Assembly: GCF_000165835.1 (NCBI RefSeq)
Contig: NC_014641.1
Span: 1 to 64,000, forward strand
Origin: Achromobacter xylosoxidans A8
GTDB lineage: Bacteria > Pseudomonadota > Gammaproteobacteria > Burkholderiales > Burkholderiaceae_B
Length of the DNA: 64,000 nucleotides
Direction: 5' to 3'
Shown here: one piece after another, positions 1 through 8,946 of the stretch
Layout: each line of letters begins with the position of its first letter
How positions within the stretch are numbered: the stretch's first letter is position 1
Program-made: the position numbers and the translations under genes
Notes under the pieces: generated by a model
The model's input: only the letters and a program-made list of their open reading frames with translations
Told to the model about the DNA's origin: nothing
Database searches by the model: none

Positions 1-59
1 TCTGACTAAATAACCGCAGGGCTTATGAGTCAAAACTGGCTTTATCCCGGCTTGCCCTC

Positions 60-1283
60 TCATCGCTTGCAATGCACCAGGTCGTCATTGATCCAGGCGC
101 TGTCCACCAGGCCGTTTTCGCGCAGCTCGTCGCATGCCTCGCTGACCTGCTCGCGCCACTTCTTCACGCGGGTGGAATCCGAACCGCACATGAGCCGGAA
201 CGTCTCCAGCTTGAGCGGGTACGGCTCCTTGTGCGTGGCAAAGTAGTCGAACATCCGCCGCGCGGTGGGCGACAGCTTGCGGTACTTCTCCCACACGAAT
301 TTCGTGTAGTGGTCGCCGGCGAACAGCACCACCATTTCGGTGTCGATCTCGACCTGGCAGCGCGACGTGCGCTTGCCGCGATCCAGGATGCGGAAGCGCC
401 GGATCAGCGACACGGATTCCAGGCGGCCCAGCCGCTGGGAAGAGAACTGCATCGCGGACGCTTGCAGCCGCGAAAGGCAGTCCTCGGCCTGCTTGTAGTA
501 GCGGCCATTGATCGACCAGCCCAAGTCCTGGCAAATCTCGTAGAACGTGAACGTGACCGGCTCGCCCAGCGGCGTGCGCTTCGCGTATTCGAGCACCTGG
601 GCAAACACCAGCTCGTCGCTGTCGGCGCGTAGCTCGATGCCGGTAAAGGTGATCTCCACGTCCTTGCTGATGTGGTAGATCGCCTCGCGCTGCAAGGCGG
701 CGCGGGGCACCTTCTTGTTCCTGGTCGTGAAGATCGCCGACCGGCCGAAGTCGTTGGGCATGGCCCGCATGTGGTCGGGCCACGGCGCGAGGTCGAACAA
801 GGAAAGCTGCATGTCCTTGATCTGCTGCTTCGTGTGCTTGAGCAAGGCGGCCTGCTTGGCCTGGCTGACCTGCTCGGCCAGCTCGCCGGTGGCACTGGCC
901 GGCTTCTCGGTCGTTTTCTTGGTCGCCATCTGTTGCGTTCTCCGTTCGGCGGTCACGCCGCTGACTTTCTCGGCCAAGGTGTTGACCACGGTTCGCGGCT
1001 CGGGCGGAAGGCCCATAGTCCGCGCCAGCTCGGCCGACTCGGCCGCCATCCGCTCGGAGCGCGCCACGGCCGCGCTGGGCGGCGGTGGCGGTGGCTCCGG
1101 CGCTGCCGGCCCGTCCGGCAGCTCGAAGAGGGAACCGGCGGGGCGGAAAGCCCCGCCGGCGGTGCCGGCCTGCGCGTTGCGCTCGGCCGCGTAGCGGCGG
1201 GCAAGCGCCGTCGCGTCGGCCTCACTCAACCCGCCGTCGATGAGCTTGCGGCGGTAGCCCTGCTCGTCGAAACTGTCCGGCAT
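60..1283 (-). CDS. trfA: TrfA replication initiator
   Basis: Plasmid replication initiator that binds iterons at oriV and recruits host helicase. At 407 aa it matches the long TrfA1 form of IncP-1 plasmids. The N-terminal ~118 residues carry a proline run (residues 63-69); the rest is the replication core. The ATG lies just upstream of a second in-frame ATG (residue 119) with its own ribosome site, the known TrfA1/TrfA2 arrangement. It follows ssb on the same strand and is transcribed from the KorA/KorB-controlled promoter at 1702-1730. oriV would lie beyond the left edge; the 59 bases left of the stop hold no gene I can see. The assignment is by family resemblance and context, both strong. 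Confidence 0.96.
   Translation of the reverse strand: MPDSFDEQGYRRKLIDGGLSEADATALARRYAAERNAQAGTAGGAFRPAGSLFELPDGPAAPEPPPPPPSAAVARSERMAAESAELARTMGLPPEPRTVVNTLAEKVSGVTAERRTQQMATKKTTEKPASATGELAEQVSQAKQAALLKHTKQQIKDMQLSLFDLAPWPDHMRAMPNDFGRSAIFTTRNKKVPRAALQREAIYHISKDVEITFTGIELRADSDELVFAQVLEYAKRTPLGEPVTFTFYEICQDLGWSINGRYYKQAEDCLSRLQASAMQFSSQRLGRLESVSLIRRFRILDRGKRTSRCQVEIDTEMVVLFAGDHYTKFVWEKYRKLSPTARRMFDYFATHKEPYPLKLETFRLMCGSDSTRVKKWREQVSEACDELRENGLVDSAWINDDLVHCKR
927..943 (-). promoter_or_regulatory. Internal TrfA2 start with ribosome-binding site
   Basis: An in-frame ATG (927-929, residue 119) has GGAG (940-943) 10 bases upstream on the minus strand. Translation from here gives 289 aa, in line with the roughly 33-kDa TrfA2 known for IncP-1 plasmids. 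The two forms are known to support replication in different hosts. Use of this start here is inferred from the sequence. Confidence 0.75.
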
Positions 1284-1331
1284 ATCTTCGTCCTCCTAGC
1301 ATAACGCCCGGCCTGTGGCCGGGCGCGTTTC

Positions 1332-1670
1332 TCATTTGCCGCCTGGTTCCTTGGTATCCAGGTACTCGATCACGTCGGCGATGAAGTCAAAGCCGTACTC
1401 GGTCTGGCCGTCCTTCTCGAACTTCGTCGGCTCGATGCGGCCCTGGACGAACACCTTGGAGCCTTTGCCAAGGTACTTGCCCGCGTTCTCTGCCAGGCCG
1501 GCAAACGACTTGATGCGGAAGAAGTCGGTTTGCTCTTTCTTCTCGCCGGCGCGGTCGCGCCACACGCGGTTCACGGCCAGGTCGAATACGGCGCGGGCGC
1601 TGTTTTCGCTATGGCGAACATCAGTATCACGGGTAAGATTGCCGATAAACTGGAATTGGTTATGGCTCAT
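1332..1670 (-). CDS. ssb: Single-stranded DNA-binding protein
   Basis: 112-aa SSB with an OB-fold, about the size of the IncP-1 Ssb (shorter than the ~178-aa chromosomal form because it lacks the acidic tail). It begins with the typical SSB N-terminus MSHNQFQFIGNLTRD and carries the VWRDRAGEKKEQTDF and GRIEPTKFEKDG segments. The ATG has GGAGAG 6 bases upstream. It is the first gene after the trfA promoter and is followed by trfA after 48 bases, so the two are co-transcribed. Role: protects single-stranded plasmid DNA during replication and after conjugative entry. Confidence 0.95.
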   Translation of the reverse strand: MSHNQFQFIGNLTRDTDVRHSENSARAVFDLAVNRVWRDRAGEKKEQTDFFRIKSFAGLAENAGKYLGKGSKVFVQGRIEPTKFEKDGQTEYGFDFIADVIEYLDTKEPGGK

Positions 1671-1701
1671 GCGTAGCTCTCCAGGCTGTGATGAAGCCTA
1701 G

Positions 1702-1730
1702 AGTTTAGCTAAACCTAATTCCGAGGTCAA
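1702..1730 (-). promoter_or_regulatory. trfA promoter (minus strand)
   Basis: On the minus strand, TTGACC (complement of 1725-1730) and TAAACT (complement of 1702-1707) are separated by 17 bases, close to the sigma-70 consensus. The KorA operator overlaps the -10 box and a KorB operator sits just upstream, as in the known IncP-1 trfA promoter. It drives ssb-trfA. The face-to-face trbA promoter should lie in the same interval, but I could not place its boxes with confidence. Confidence 0.8.
1703..1714. promoter_or_regulatory. KorA operator
   Basis: Perfect 12-bp palindrome GTTTAGCTAAAC, the IncP-1 KorA operator. It overlaps the trfA -10 box, where KorA switches between trfA and trbA transcription. 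korA itself is outside the window. Confidence 0.92.
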
Positions 1731-1734
1731 GAAC

Positions 1735-1747
1735 TTTAGCGGCTAAA
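1735..1747. promoter_or_regulatory. KorB operator upstream of trfA/trbA
   Basis: TTTAGCGGCTAAA is the 13-bp KorB operator consensus. It lies between the divergent trfA and trbA genes, where KorB represses cooperatively with KorA. Confidence 0.92.
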
Positions 1748-1761
1748 ATTTCGAGCCGCCC

Positions 1762-2139
1762 ATGCGCAAGGCGACGCCTTTGTATAACTACATCTTCTTC
1801 ACGAACGTGCTGCGGCTGCTTGATGAGCGCCACATGACGAAAAAGGAGCTATCGGACAGGTCGGGGGTTTCGATCTCCTTCCTGTCCGATCTCACTACGG
1901 GCAAGGCCAATCCGTCCCTCAAGGTCATGCAGGACATTGCCAAGGCCCTTGATGCGCCGTTGCCCCTTCTGCTTGAATCAACCGACTTGGACAAGGACAC
2001 GCTCGATGCCCTGGCCGGCGGCAAGGCTCCGCAGAGCCTTCCTGCCGGTTTCGAGCGAGTGGCGGCGGTGCTACCGTCGCATCAGGCATTCATCGTCAAG
2101 AAGTGGGGCGAGGCCGCCCGCAAGAAGCTCCGGGGGTAG
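1762..2139 (+). CDS. trbA: TrbA global transcriptional regulator
   Basis: 125-aa XRE/Cro-type helix-turn-helix protein; the HTH spans about residues 24-55 (KELSDRSGVSISFLSDLTTG). The C-terminal ~40 residues resemble the KorA dimerisation region (LPAGFERVAAVLPSHQAF). In IncP-1 plasmids TrbA represses tra and trb promoters and is a central control of conjugation. It is transcribed divergently from ssb-trfA and precedes the trb operon. The ATG at 1762 gives about the size of RK2 TrbA (121 aa); a weak ribosome site leaves some doubt about the exact start. Confidence 0.93.
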   Translation: MRKATPLYNYIFFTNVLRLLDERHMTKKELSDRSGVSISFLSDLTTGKANPSLKVMQDIAKALDAPLPLLLESTDLDKDTLDALAGGKAPQSLPAGFERVAAVLPSHQAFIVKKWGEAARKKLRG

Positions 2140-2203
2140 GACGCCAAGAAAGAAAGCAGGGAAGGGACGCGGCAAGGAACTGAGCCAGCAGAAGCCAGCA
2201 CTT

Positions 2204-2216
2204 TTTAGCCGCTAAA
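2204..2216. promoter_or_regulatory. KorB operator between trbA and trbB
   Basis: TTTAGCCGCTAAA matches the KorB operator perfectly. It lies 64 bases after the trbA stop and about 240 bases before trbB, so KorB may act on the trb promoter from a distance, as reported for RK2. Confidence 0.9.
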
Positions 2217-2453
2217 GCCCGCCGGGGTGGCTCAACCCCCGGAACACCCACAACGCAAGCCATAGGTTCGGTGCGAGGCGCACGGAGCATGCGCCGCGTT
2301 GTTTCTATTGCGATCAGCTCGGGACACGATTGAAAACACTCAATCCGTCATTCCGTTTGCTTGCTCGTCAAAAGACTTCGGTATATCGTATGAACCTGTG
2401 TAGAATGCGTGCGGTCAGGGCAGCACGCAAATCACATACATGGGATACACGGA
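2217..2453. promoter_or_regulatory. trbA-trbB intergenic region with the trb operon promoter
   Basis: Together with the KorB site this is a 314-base gene-free stretch between trbA and trbB. It has a GC-rich inverted repeat (CCGGGG 2222-2227 / CCCCGG 2237-2242) and an AT-richer part around 2330-2406 where the trbB promoter should sit. TTGCTC (2361-2366) with TATCGT (2384-2389), 17 bases apart, is a weak candidate. I see no gene in it. Confidence 0.45.
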
Positions 2454-3419
2454 ATGACCGAACAGAAGCTGGAACACAACACGATCAAGGAACGGGCGAA
2501 GAAGAAGCTCGAACGCGACATGGGGCCGGAGCTGTTGGCAGCTCTGAACGATCCCAAGACCGTTGAAATCATGCTCAACGCGGACGGCAAAGTCTGGCAG
2601 GAGAAGCTGGGCGAGCCGATGAAGTGCATCGGCACCCTTCGCTTCGCGCAGGCCCAAGCCATGATCGAAACCATTGCCGGCTACCACGGCAAGGAAGTCA
2701 CGCGGCAGCGGCCGATCCTGGAAGGCGAGTTCCCGCTAGACGGTAGCCGCTTTGCCGGCCAGCTCCCCCCGGTCGTGCCCGCACCGACCTTTGCGATCCG
2801 CAAGAAGGCGGTCGCCATCTTCACCCTGGCGCAGTACGTCGAGCGCGGAATCATGACCGCGCAGCAGCGCGATTCCTTGATTGCCGCCGTGCGTGCCCAC
2901 CGGAACATCCTGGTGATCGGCGGCACCGGCTCGGGCAAGACCACGCTGGTGAACGCGATCATCAACGAGATGGTGCTTCAAGACCCGACCGAACGGGTTT
3001 TCATCATCGAGGACACCGGCGAAATCCAGTGCGCCGCCGAGAACTACGTCCAGTACCACACCAGCATCGACGTGACCATGACGGCGCTGCTCAAGACCAC
3101 GCTGCGCATGCGGCCCGACCGCATCCTGGTCGGCGAAGTGCGCGGCCCCGAAGCACTTGATCTGTTGATGGCCTGGAACACCGGGCACGAAGGAGGAGCC
3201 GCAACCCTGCACGCAAACAACGCCAAAGCGGGCCTTGATCGGCTCGCCATGCTCATCAGCATGCACCCCGATTCACCCAAACCCATTGAACCGCTGATAG
3301 GCGAGGCGGTTCACGTGGTCGTTCATATCGCCCGCACCCCTGACGGCTCGCGGCGCATCCAGGAAATCCTTGAGGTTTCCGGCTACGCCAACGGCCAGTA
3401 CGCAACCAAAACCCTGTAA
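2454..3419 (+). CDS. trbB: TrbB conjugative transfer ATPase (VirB11 family)
   Basis: Hexameric secretion ATPase of the IncP type IV secretion system, on the inner-membrane cytoplasmic face. Walker A GGTGSGKTT is at about residues 155-163, followed by the Asp box (FIIEDTGEIQ), a Walker B-like LVGEVRGPEALDLL and the His box (TGHEGGAATLHANN). I chose the ATG at 2454 (321 aa) over an upstream in-frame ATG at 2409 because it gives MTEQKLEHN, fits the ~320-aa family length and has GGGA in front. First gene of the trb operon. Family and context are unambiguous. Confidence 0.97.
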   Translation: MTEQKLEHNTIKERAKKKLERDMGPELLAALNDPKTVEIMLNADGKVWQEKLGEPMKCIGTLRFAQAQAMIETIAGYHGKEVTRQRPILEGEFPLDGSRFAGQLPPVVPAPTFAIRKKAVAIFTLAQYVERGIMTAQQRDSLIAAVRAHRNILVIGGTGSGKTTLVNAIINEMVLQDPTERVFIIEDTGEIQCAAENYVQYHTSIDVTMTALLKTTLRMRPDRILVGEVRGPEALDLLMAWNTGHEGGAATLHANNAKAGLDRLAMLISMHPDSPKPIEPLIGEAVHVVVHIARTPDGSRRIQEILEVSGYANGQYATKTL

Positions 3420-3448
3420 CCCTGTAACCCTGTAAGGAGCTTAGACCC

Positions 3449-3913
3449 ATGCAATCGACCCTTCCCGCGTTCCGCTTCGACAGCCGCGCCGTGTTCTACC
3501 TGGGCATGTTCGCCCTCTTGGCGTTCTTCCTGCTGGCCCCCCAGCACGCTTTCGCCTCCGAAGGCACCGGCGGTTCCCTGCCGTATGAAGGCTGGTTGAC
3601 CAACCTGCGCAACAGCGTCACCGGCCCGGTGGCCTTCGCGCTGTCGATCATCGGCATCGTTGTCGCCGGCGGCATCTTGATCTTCGGCGGCGAACTCAAC
3701 GGCTTCTTCCGCACGTTGATCTTCATCGTCCTGGTCATGGCCCTGCTGGTCGGCGCGCAGAACATGATGAGCACCTTCTTCGGCCGTGGCGCGGAAATCG
3801 CCGCCCTGACCGATGGCGTGCTGCACCAGGCCAAGGTCGCGGCGCTGGACATGGCCGGCTTCCCTGGTGAAGCCATCGCACGCTGGGCCGAACGCGGCCA
3901 CATCGCGGGGTAA
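3449..3913 (+). CDS. trbC: TrbC prepilin, precursor of the cyclic conjugative pilin
   Basis: 154-aa VirB2-type major pilin precursor. A signal peptide ends in QHAFA after residue 36, leaving Ser37; two membrane helices follow (about residues 60-80 and 88-104). Gly114 is followed by AEIA (115-118), the tetrapeptide that TraF removes in RK2 while joining Ser37 to Gly114. The mature product should be the 78-residue head-to-tail cyclic pilin. The C-terminal ~36 residues would be removed in processing. Preceded by an AAGGAG ribosome site. traF for the cyclisation is present at the other end of the window. Confidence 0.96.
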   Translation: MQSTLPAFRFDSRAVFYLGMFALLAFFLLAPQHAFASEGTGGSLPYEGWLTNLRNSVTGPVAFALSIIGIVVAGGILIFGGELNGFFRTLIFIVLVMALLVGAQNMMSTFFGRGAEIAALTDGVLHQAKVAALDMAGFPGEAIARWAERGHIAG

Positions 3914-3916
3914 GTC

Positions 3917-4228
3917 ATGGCACTGCGCGCGATCCCCATCCGTAGGGCCGGCAACCGAGAAAACCTGTTCATGGGTGGCGACCGCGAGCTGGTGATGTTC
4001 TCGGGCCTGCTGGCCGGGGCGCTGATTTTCAGCGCCCAAGAAGTGAGGGCAACGGTGTTCGGCATCGCCTTGTGGTTCGGCGCGTTATTCGTGCTGCGCC
4101 TCATGGCGAAGTCCGACCCGAAGCTGCGACACGTGTACCTGCGGCACCGCCGGTACAAGCCGTACTACCCGGCTCGCAGCACGCCCTTCCGTGAAAACAC
4201 GCCGAGTCAAGGGAAGCAATACAAATGA
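3917..4228 (+). CDS. trbD: TrbD conjugal transfer membrane protein (VirB3 family)
   Basis: 103-aa inner-membrane protein with paired hydrophobic stretches at about residues 24-60 (LVMFSGLLAGALIF and FGIALWFGALFVL). It corresponds to VirB3, which associates with the VirB4 ATPase. It starts 3 bases after trbC and its stop overlaps the trbE start (ATGA), so translation is coupled with trbE. Confidence 0.94.
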   Translation: MALRAIPIRRAGNRENLFMGGDRELVMFSGLLAGALIFSAQEVRATVFGIALWFGALFVLRLMAKSDPKLRHVYLRHRRYKPYYPARSTPFRENTPSQGKQYK

Positions 4229-6783
4229 TCGAAGCAATCGCAATTGGCATTGCTGTACTCGGTGCGGTTCTGTTGCTCATCCTCTTTGCCCGTATCCGTC
4301 AGGTCGATGCCGAGCTGAAGCTCAAGAAGCATCGGTCGAAGGACGCGGGCCTGGCCGACTTGCTCAACTATGCCGCCGTGGTCGATGACGGCGTGATCGT
4401 GGGCAAGAACGGCTCCTTTATGGCCGCCTGGCTGTACCAAGGGGATGACAACGCCAGCAGCACCGAAGAGCAGCGGGAAATGGTGTCCTTCCGCATCAAC
4501 CAGGCCCTGGCGGGCCTGGGCAGCGGCTGGATGGTTCATGTCGATGCCGTGCGCCGGCCGGCACCCAACTACTCCGAGCGCGGCGTCTCCACCTTCACCG
4601 ATCCGGTGTCGGCCGCCATTGATGAAGAGCGCCGGCGGCTCTTCGAGGGCCTGGGCACGATGTACGAAGGGCACTTCGTATTCGCCGTGACCTGGTTTCC
4701 GCCAGTGCTGGCCCAGCGCAAGTTCGTTGAGCTGATGTTTGACGATGACGCGGTGACGCCCGACCACACGGCCCGCACCGTGGGCCTCATCGAGCAGTTC
4801 AAGCGCGAAATCCGCAGCCTGGAATCGCGCATGTCCTCGGCCGTCAAGCTCACGCGCTTGAAGGGCCACAAGATCGCCACGGAAGAGGGCAGGGAAGTCA
4901 CGCATGACGACTTCCTGAGCTGGTTGCAGTTCTGCGTGACCGGCAACTATCACCCGGTGCAGCTCCCCAGCAACCCGATGTACTTGGACGCCGTGATCGG
5001 CGGGCAAGAGCTGTGGGGCGGCGTCGTTCCGAAGATCGGCCGCAAGTTCATCCAGGTGGTGTCCCTCGAAGGCTTCCCCTTGGAGTCAACGCCTGGCCTG
5101 CTGTCGGCCCTGGCCGAGCTGCCGAGTGAATACCGCTGGTCGAGCCGCTTCATCTTCATGGATCAGCACGAGTCCTTGAAGCACCTGGACAAGTTCCGCA
5201 AGAAGTGGAAGCAGAAGATTCGCGGCTTCTTCGACCAGGTTTTCAACACCAACACCGGCAGCGTCAACCAGGACGCGGCAACGATGGTGGCCGATGCCGA
5301 GGCGGCCATCGCCGAGGTCAATAGCGGCCTGGTGGCCGCCGGCTACTTCACGTCCGTGGTCGTGTTGATGGATGAGGATCGGGAGCGCCTGGCGGCCGCC
5401 GCGCTGTCGGTCGAGAAGGCCATCAACCGGCTGGCCTTCGCGGCGCGCATCGAGACGATCAACACGATGGACGCCTACCTGGGCAGCTTGCCCGGCCACG
5501 GCGTCGAGAACGTGCGCCGGCCGCTCATCAACACGATGAACCTGGCCGACCTGCTGCCGACAAGCTCCATCTGGACGGGCAGCGCCACCGCGCCGTGCCC
5601 GATGTACCCGCCGCTGGCCCCGGCGCTCATGCACTGCGTCACGGTCGGCGCTACGCCCTTCCGGCTGAACCTGCACGTGCGCGACCTGGGCCACACCTTC
5701 ATGTTCGGCCCGACCGGCGCGGGCAAATCGACGCACCTGGGCATCATCGCCGCGCAGCTCCGGCGCTATGCCGGCATGTCGATCTACGCCTTCGACAAGG
5801 GCATGTCGATGTACCCGCTCGCGGCCGCAATCAATGCCGGCTCGAAGGGCAAGACTGGCCTGCACTTCACGGTGGCCGCCGACGATGACCGCCTGGCCTT
5901 CTGCCCGCTCCAGTTCCTCGAAACGAAGGCGGATCGGGCTTGGGCGATGGAGTGGATCGACACGATCCTTGCGCTCAACGGCGTGGACACCACGCCAGGG
6001 CAGCGCAACGAGATCGGCCACGCGATCATGAGCATGCACGCCAGCGGCGCGCGCACGCTCTCCGAGTTCTCGGTGACGATCCAGGACGAAGCGATCCGCG
6101 AGGCCATCAAGCAATACACGGTGGACGGCTCGATGGGCCACCTGCTCGATGCCGAAGAGGATGGCCTGTCGCTCTCCGACTTCACGGTGTTCGAGATCGA
6201 AGAGCTGATGAACCTCGGCGAGAAGTTCGCGCTGCCGGTGCTGCTGTACCTGTTCCGCCGCATCGAGCGCGGCCTTAAAGGCCAGCCGGCCGTCATCATC
6301 CTGGACGAAGCCTGGTTGATGCTGGGCCACCCGGCGTTCCGCGCCAAGATTCGGGAATGGCTCAAGGTCTTGCGCAAGGCGAACTGCCTGGTGCTCATGG
6401 CTACGCAAAGCCTTTCCGACGCGGCCAACTCGGGCATCTTGGATGTGATCGTGGAATCGACCGCGACCAAGATTTTCCTGCCGAACGTCTATGCCCGCGA
6501 CGAGGACACGGCGGCGCTCTATCGCCGCATGGGCCTCAACAAGCGGCAAATCGAAATCCTCGCCACGGCGGTTCCGAAGCGGCAGTACTACTACGTCTCC
6601 GAGAACGGCCGCCGCCTCTATGACCTCGCCCTGGGGCCGCTGGCCCTGGCCTTCGTCGGCGCGTCCGACAAGGAATCGGTCGCCGCCATCAAGAGCCTGC
6701 AAGCGAAGTTCGGCCATGAGTGGGTCGATCACTGGCTGGCCGGCCGCAATCTGAATCTCAATGACTACCTGGAGGCCGCATGA
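4225..6783 (+). CDS. trbE: TrbE conjugative transfer ATPase (VirB4 family)
   Basis: 852-aa VirB4-type ATPase that energises pilus assembly. An N-terminal membrane helix lies at about residues 4-22 (IAIGIAVLGAVLLLILF). A CagE/VirB4 N-terminal domain follows. Walker A GPTGAGKS is at residues 495-502 and Walker B AVIILDEAW at about 687-695, then the ATQS segment typical of VirB4. Overlaps trbD and trbF by ATGA junctions. Full length and intact. Confidence 0.97.
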   Translation: MIEAIAIGIAVLGAVLLLILFARIRQVDAELKLKKHRSKDAGLADLLNYAAVVDDGVIVGKNGSFMAAWLYQGDDNASSTEEQREMVSFRINQALAGLGSGWMVHVDAVRRPAPNYSERGVSTFTDPVSAAIDEERRRLFEGLGTMYEGHFVFAVTWFPPVLAQRKFVELMFDDDAVTPDHTARTVGLIEQFKREIRSLESRMSSAVKLTRLKGHKIATEEGREVTHDDFLSWLQFCVTGNYHPVQLPSNPMYLDAVIGGQELWGGVVPKIGRKFIQVVSLEGFPLESTPGLLSALAELPSEYRWSSRFIFMDQHESLKHLDKFRKKWKQKIRGFFDQVFNTNTGSVNQDAATMVADAEAAIAEVNSGLVAAGYFTSVVVLMDEDRERLAAAALSVEKAINRLAFAARIETINTMDAYLGSLPGHGVENVRRPLINTMNLADLLPTSSIWTGSATAPCPMYPPLAPALMHCVTVGATPFRLNLHVRDLGHTFMFGPTGAGKSTHLGIIAAQLRRYAGMSIYAFDKGMSMYPLAAAINAGSKGKTGLHFTVAADDDRLAFCPLQFLETKADRAWAMEWIDTILALNGVDTTPGQRNEIGHAIMSMHASGARTLSEFSVTIQDEAIREAIKQYTVDGSMGHLLDAEEDGLSLSDFTVFEIEELMNLGEKFALPVLLYLFRRIERGLKGQPAVIILDEAWLMLGHPAFRAKIREWLKVLRKANCLVLMATQSLSDAANSGILDVIVESTATKIFLPNVYARDEDTAALYRRMGLNKRQIEILATAVPKRQYYYVSENGRRLYDLALGPLALAFVGASDKESVAAIKSLQAKFGHEWVDHWLAGRNLNLNDYLEAA

Positions 6784-7568
6784 GCTTTGCCGACACCCTC
6801 AAGGGCTTGATCTTCAAGAAGCCCGCCACGGCCGCAGGACGCGACAAGCGCGACCCTCGGCAGACCGATGAACCGCTGGAAGGCGGCCGACGCCAGGGCG
6901 AGGCCGAGAACCCCTATCTGGCCGCTCGTCGCACCTGGAACGATCACGTGGGCGGCGTCGTGTCGTCTCGCCAGACCTGGCAAGTGATCGGCATCTTGTC
7001 GCTGTTGATCGCGCTCGCCGGCGTCGGCGGCGTGATCCACATCGGCAGCCAGTCGAAGTTCATCCCCTACGTGGTGGAAGTGGACAAGCTCGGCCAGACA
7101 GTGGCCGCCGGCCCGGTGCAAGCGGCCTCGAAGGCCGATGCCCGCGTCATCCATGCGACGGTCGCCGAGTTCATCACCGACGCCCGCACGGTCACGCCGG
7201 ACGTGGCCTTGCAGCGCCGCTCTGTGTTCCGCGTGTACGCCAAGTTGTCGCCCAACGATCCGGCAACGCCAAAGATGAATGAGTGGTTGAACGGCACCCC
7301 GGATGCCAGCCCGTTCCGTCGCGCTGAAAAGGAAATGGTGAACGTCGAGATCAAGACGGCCATCCCGCAGACGCCGGACACCTGGCAAGTCGAGTGGGAA
7401 GAAACCGCCCGCGACCGTCAAGGCACACCGAAGGGCAAGCCCGCGATCTGGCGTGCGCTGGTCACTGTGTACGTCGCGGAAGTCACGCCGCAAACCACGG
7501 ATGAGCAACTTCGGAACAACCCCCTAAGCGTGTACGTGCGGGACTACTCCTGGTCGCGCGTTCAATGA
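6780..7568 (+). CDS. trbF: TrbF mating-pair formation protein (VirB8 family)
   Basis: 262-aa VirB8-like bitopic inner-membrane protein. A cytoplasmic N-terminus of ~65 residues precedes one membrane helix (about 66-84, VIGILSLLIALAGVGGVI) and a periplasmic domain with the FIPYVVEVDKLG motif. It links inner- and outer-membrane parts of the transfer channel. Overlaps the trbE stop by ATGA, and its own stop overlaps an upstream in-frame ATG of trbG. Confidence 0.95.
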   Translation: MSFADTLKGLIFKKPATAAGRDKRDPRQTDEPLEGGRRQGEAENPYLAARRTWNDHVGGVVSSRQTWQVIGILSLLIALAGVGGVIHIGSQSKFIPYVVEVDKLGQTVAAGPVQAASKADARVIHATVAEFITDARTVTPDVALQRRSVFRVYAKLSPNDPATPKMNEWLNGTPDASPFRRAEKEMVNVEIKTAIPQTPDTWQVEWEETARDRQGTPKGKPAIWRALVTVYVAEVTPQTTDEQLRNNPLSVYVRDYSWSRVQ

Positions 7569-7585
7569 ACCCAAGGACATTCACC

Positions 7586-8479
7586 ATGAAGAAAATCTTT
7601 TCCGTTGTCGCCTTGGGCGCTGCGCTGCTGTCGCCCACCCTGGCCCTGGCCGCCGATGACCTGGCCGACAAGTATTTCACCGGCAAGAACCCGACGCTGA
7701 CGCCTCAAGAGCGCGCGGCCATCGACATTGCGAAGCGATGGAACGCGGGCGCTGCCACCGGCATGAAGCCCGTCGCCGGCTCCAATGGCGCGATCAAGTT
7801 CCTGTTCGGCGCGCAGCAGCCCAGCATCGTGTGCGCGGTGCTCCAGGTGTGCGACGTGGCCTTGCAGCCAGGCGAGCAAGTCAACTCGATCAACCTGGGC
7901 GACACGGCCCGGTGGACGGTCGAGCCGGCCATCACCGGCAGCGGCCCCAACGAAGTGCAGCACCTCATCATCAAGCCGATGGATGTTGGCCTGGAAACCA
8001 GCCTCATCGTGACGACGAACCGCCGCGCCTATCACCTGCGCCTGCGCTCGCATCGCACCGAGTACATGCCGCAAGTCTCGTTCACCTACCCCGAGGACGC
8101 GCTTGCGAAGTGGGACGCGATCCAGCGCCGCGAAACGCAAGAACGCACCGACCGCACCATCCCGCAGACCGGCGAGTACCTGGGCGATCTCAAGTTCGAC
8201 TATGACCTGTCCGGCTCGGCGAGCTGGAAGCCGGTGCGTGTGTTCAACGATGGCCGCAAGACCATCATCGAAATGCCCGGAACGATGGAGCAAACCGAAG
8301 CGCCGACGCTCCTGGTCGTGCGCCGCGAGGGCGGCATCTTCCGCGACGAGGAAACCGTGATGGTGAACTATCGCGTGCAGGGCAATCGCTACATCGTGGA
8401 CACGGTGTTTGACCGCGCGATCCTGATTGCCGGTGTTGGTGGAAGCCAAGACCGCGTGACTATCTCCCGGAGGAAGTGA
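7586..8479 (+). CDS. trbG: TrbG outer-membrane channel protein (VirB9 family)
   Basis: 297-aa VirB9-type protein with a signal peptide (MKKIFSVVALGAALLSPTLA, cleaved near ALA-AD). The C-terminal VirB9 domain includes GAVSIMEMPG-like beta strands, seen here as KTIIEMPGTMEQTEAPTLLV. I start at the second in-frame ATG (7586) rather than 7565 because AAGGA lies 9 bases upstream and the result equals the 297-aa RK2 length. Works with TrbH and TrbI in the outer-membrane core complex. Confidence 0.95.
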   Translation: MKKIFSVVALGAALLSPTLALAADDLADKYFTGKNPTLTPQERAAIDIAKRWNAGAATGMKPVAGSNGAIKFLFGAQQPSIVCAVLQVCDVALQPGEQVNSINLGDTARWTVEPAITGSGPNEVQHLIIKPMDVGLETSLIVTTNRRAYHLRLRSHRTEYMPQVSFTYPEDALAKWDAIQRRETQERTDRTIPQTGEYLGDLKFDYDLSGSASWKPVRVFNDGRKTIIEMPGTMEQTEAPTLLVVRREGGIFRDEETVMVNYRVQGNRYIVDTVFDRAILIAGVGGSQDRVTISRRK

Positions 8480-8481
8480 CC

Positions 8482-8943
8482 ATGCGCAAGATCATCTTTG
8501 CTGCGCTGTTCGTCCTCGCCCTGGGCGGCTGCGCGACCACCGGCCAATACGGCAACTTCGTCCCGCCGACCGCAACGGTCGATCAGCAGCAGCTCGCCCG
8601 CGAAGCGGTGCAGCAGCTCGCTGTGCTGTACCCGCCGGCCAAGACGCGCCTGGAGCTGCAACAGGCCACGCCTGATGCCTTCGGCCAGGCCCTGGTGCTG
8701 ACGTTGCGCGAGCGCGGCTATGCCCTACTGGAGTTCAACCCGGCCAGCGCGAAGGCGCAGGCCACGGCGGCCAGTGAGCCGGCATCGCCGGCGGCCCTGC
8801 CGCTGCGGTACGTGCTCGACCAGGCCGGCGACTCGAACCTGTACCGCCTGACTCTGTTGGTCGGCCATCAATCCATCACCCGCCCGTACCTGGTGCAAGA
8901 CGGCAGCTTTGCGCCGGCTGGGTATTGGGTGCGCAAGGAGTGA
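8482..8943 (+). CDS. trbH: TrbH outer-membrane lipoprotein (VirB7-like role)
   Basis: 153-aa lipoprotein: MRKIIFAALFVLALGGC is a signal peptide with an LGGC lipobox, so Cys17 would be acylated. The ATG at 8482 is preferred to the GTG at 8476 because a strong GGAGGA site (8470-8474) sits 7 bases in front of it; the GTG falls inside that site. Expected to stabilise the TrbG/TrbI core complex. Identified by position and lipobox; the body is not otherwise diagnostic. Confidence 0.92.
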   Translation: MRKIIFAALFVLALGGCATTGQYGNFVPPTATVDQQQLAREAVQQLAVLYPPAKTRLELQQATPDAFGQALVLTLRERGYALLEFNPASAKAQATAASEPASPAALPLRYVLDQAGDSNLYRLTLLVGHQSITRPYLVQDGSFAPAGYWVRKE

Positions 8944-8946
8944 CCT

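Noticed and set aside
1..59. Gene or oriV iterons left of trfA
   Set aside because: Only 59 bases are available and no iteron-like repeat or coding frame is recognisable.
2409..2453. Longer TrbB start at 2409
   Set aside because: The extra 15 residues do not fit the family; the ATG at 2454 has a better site and the expected length.
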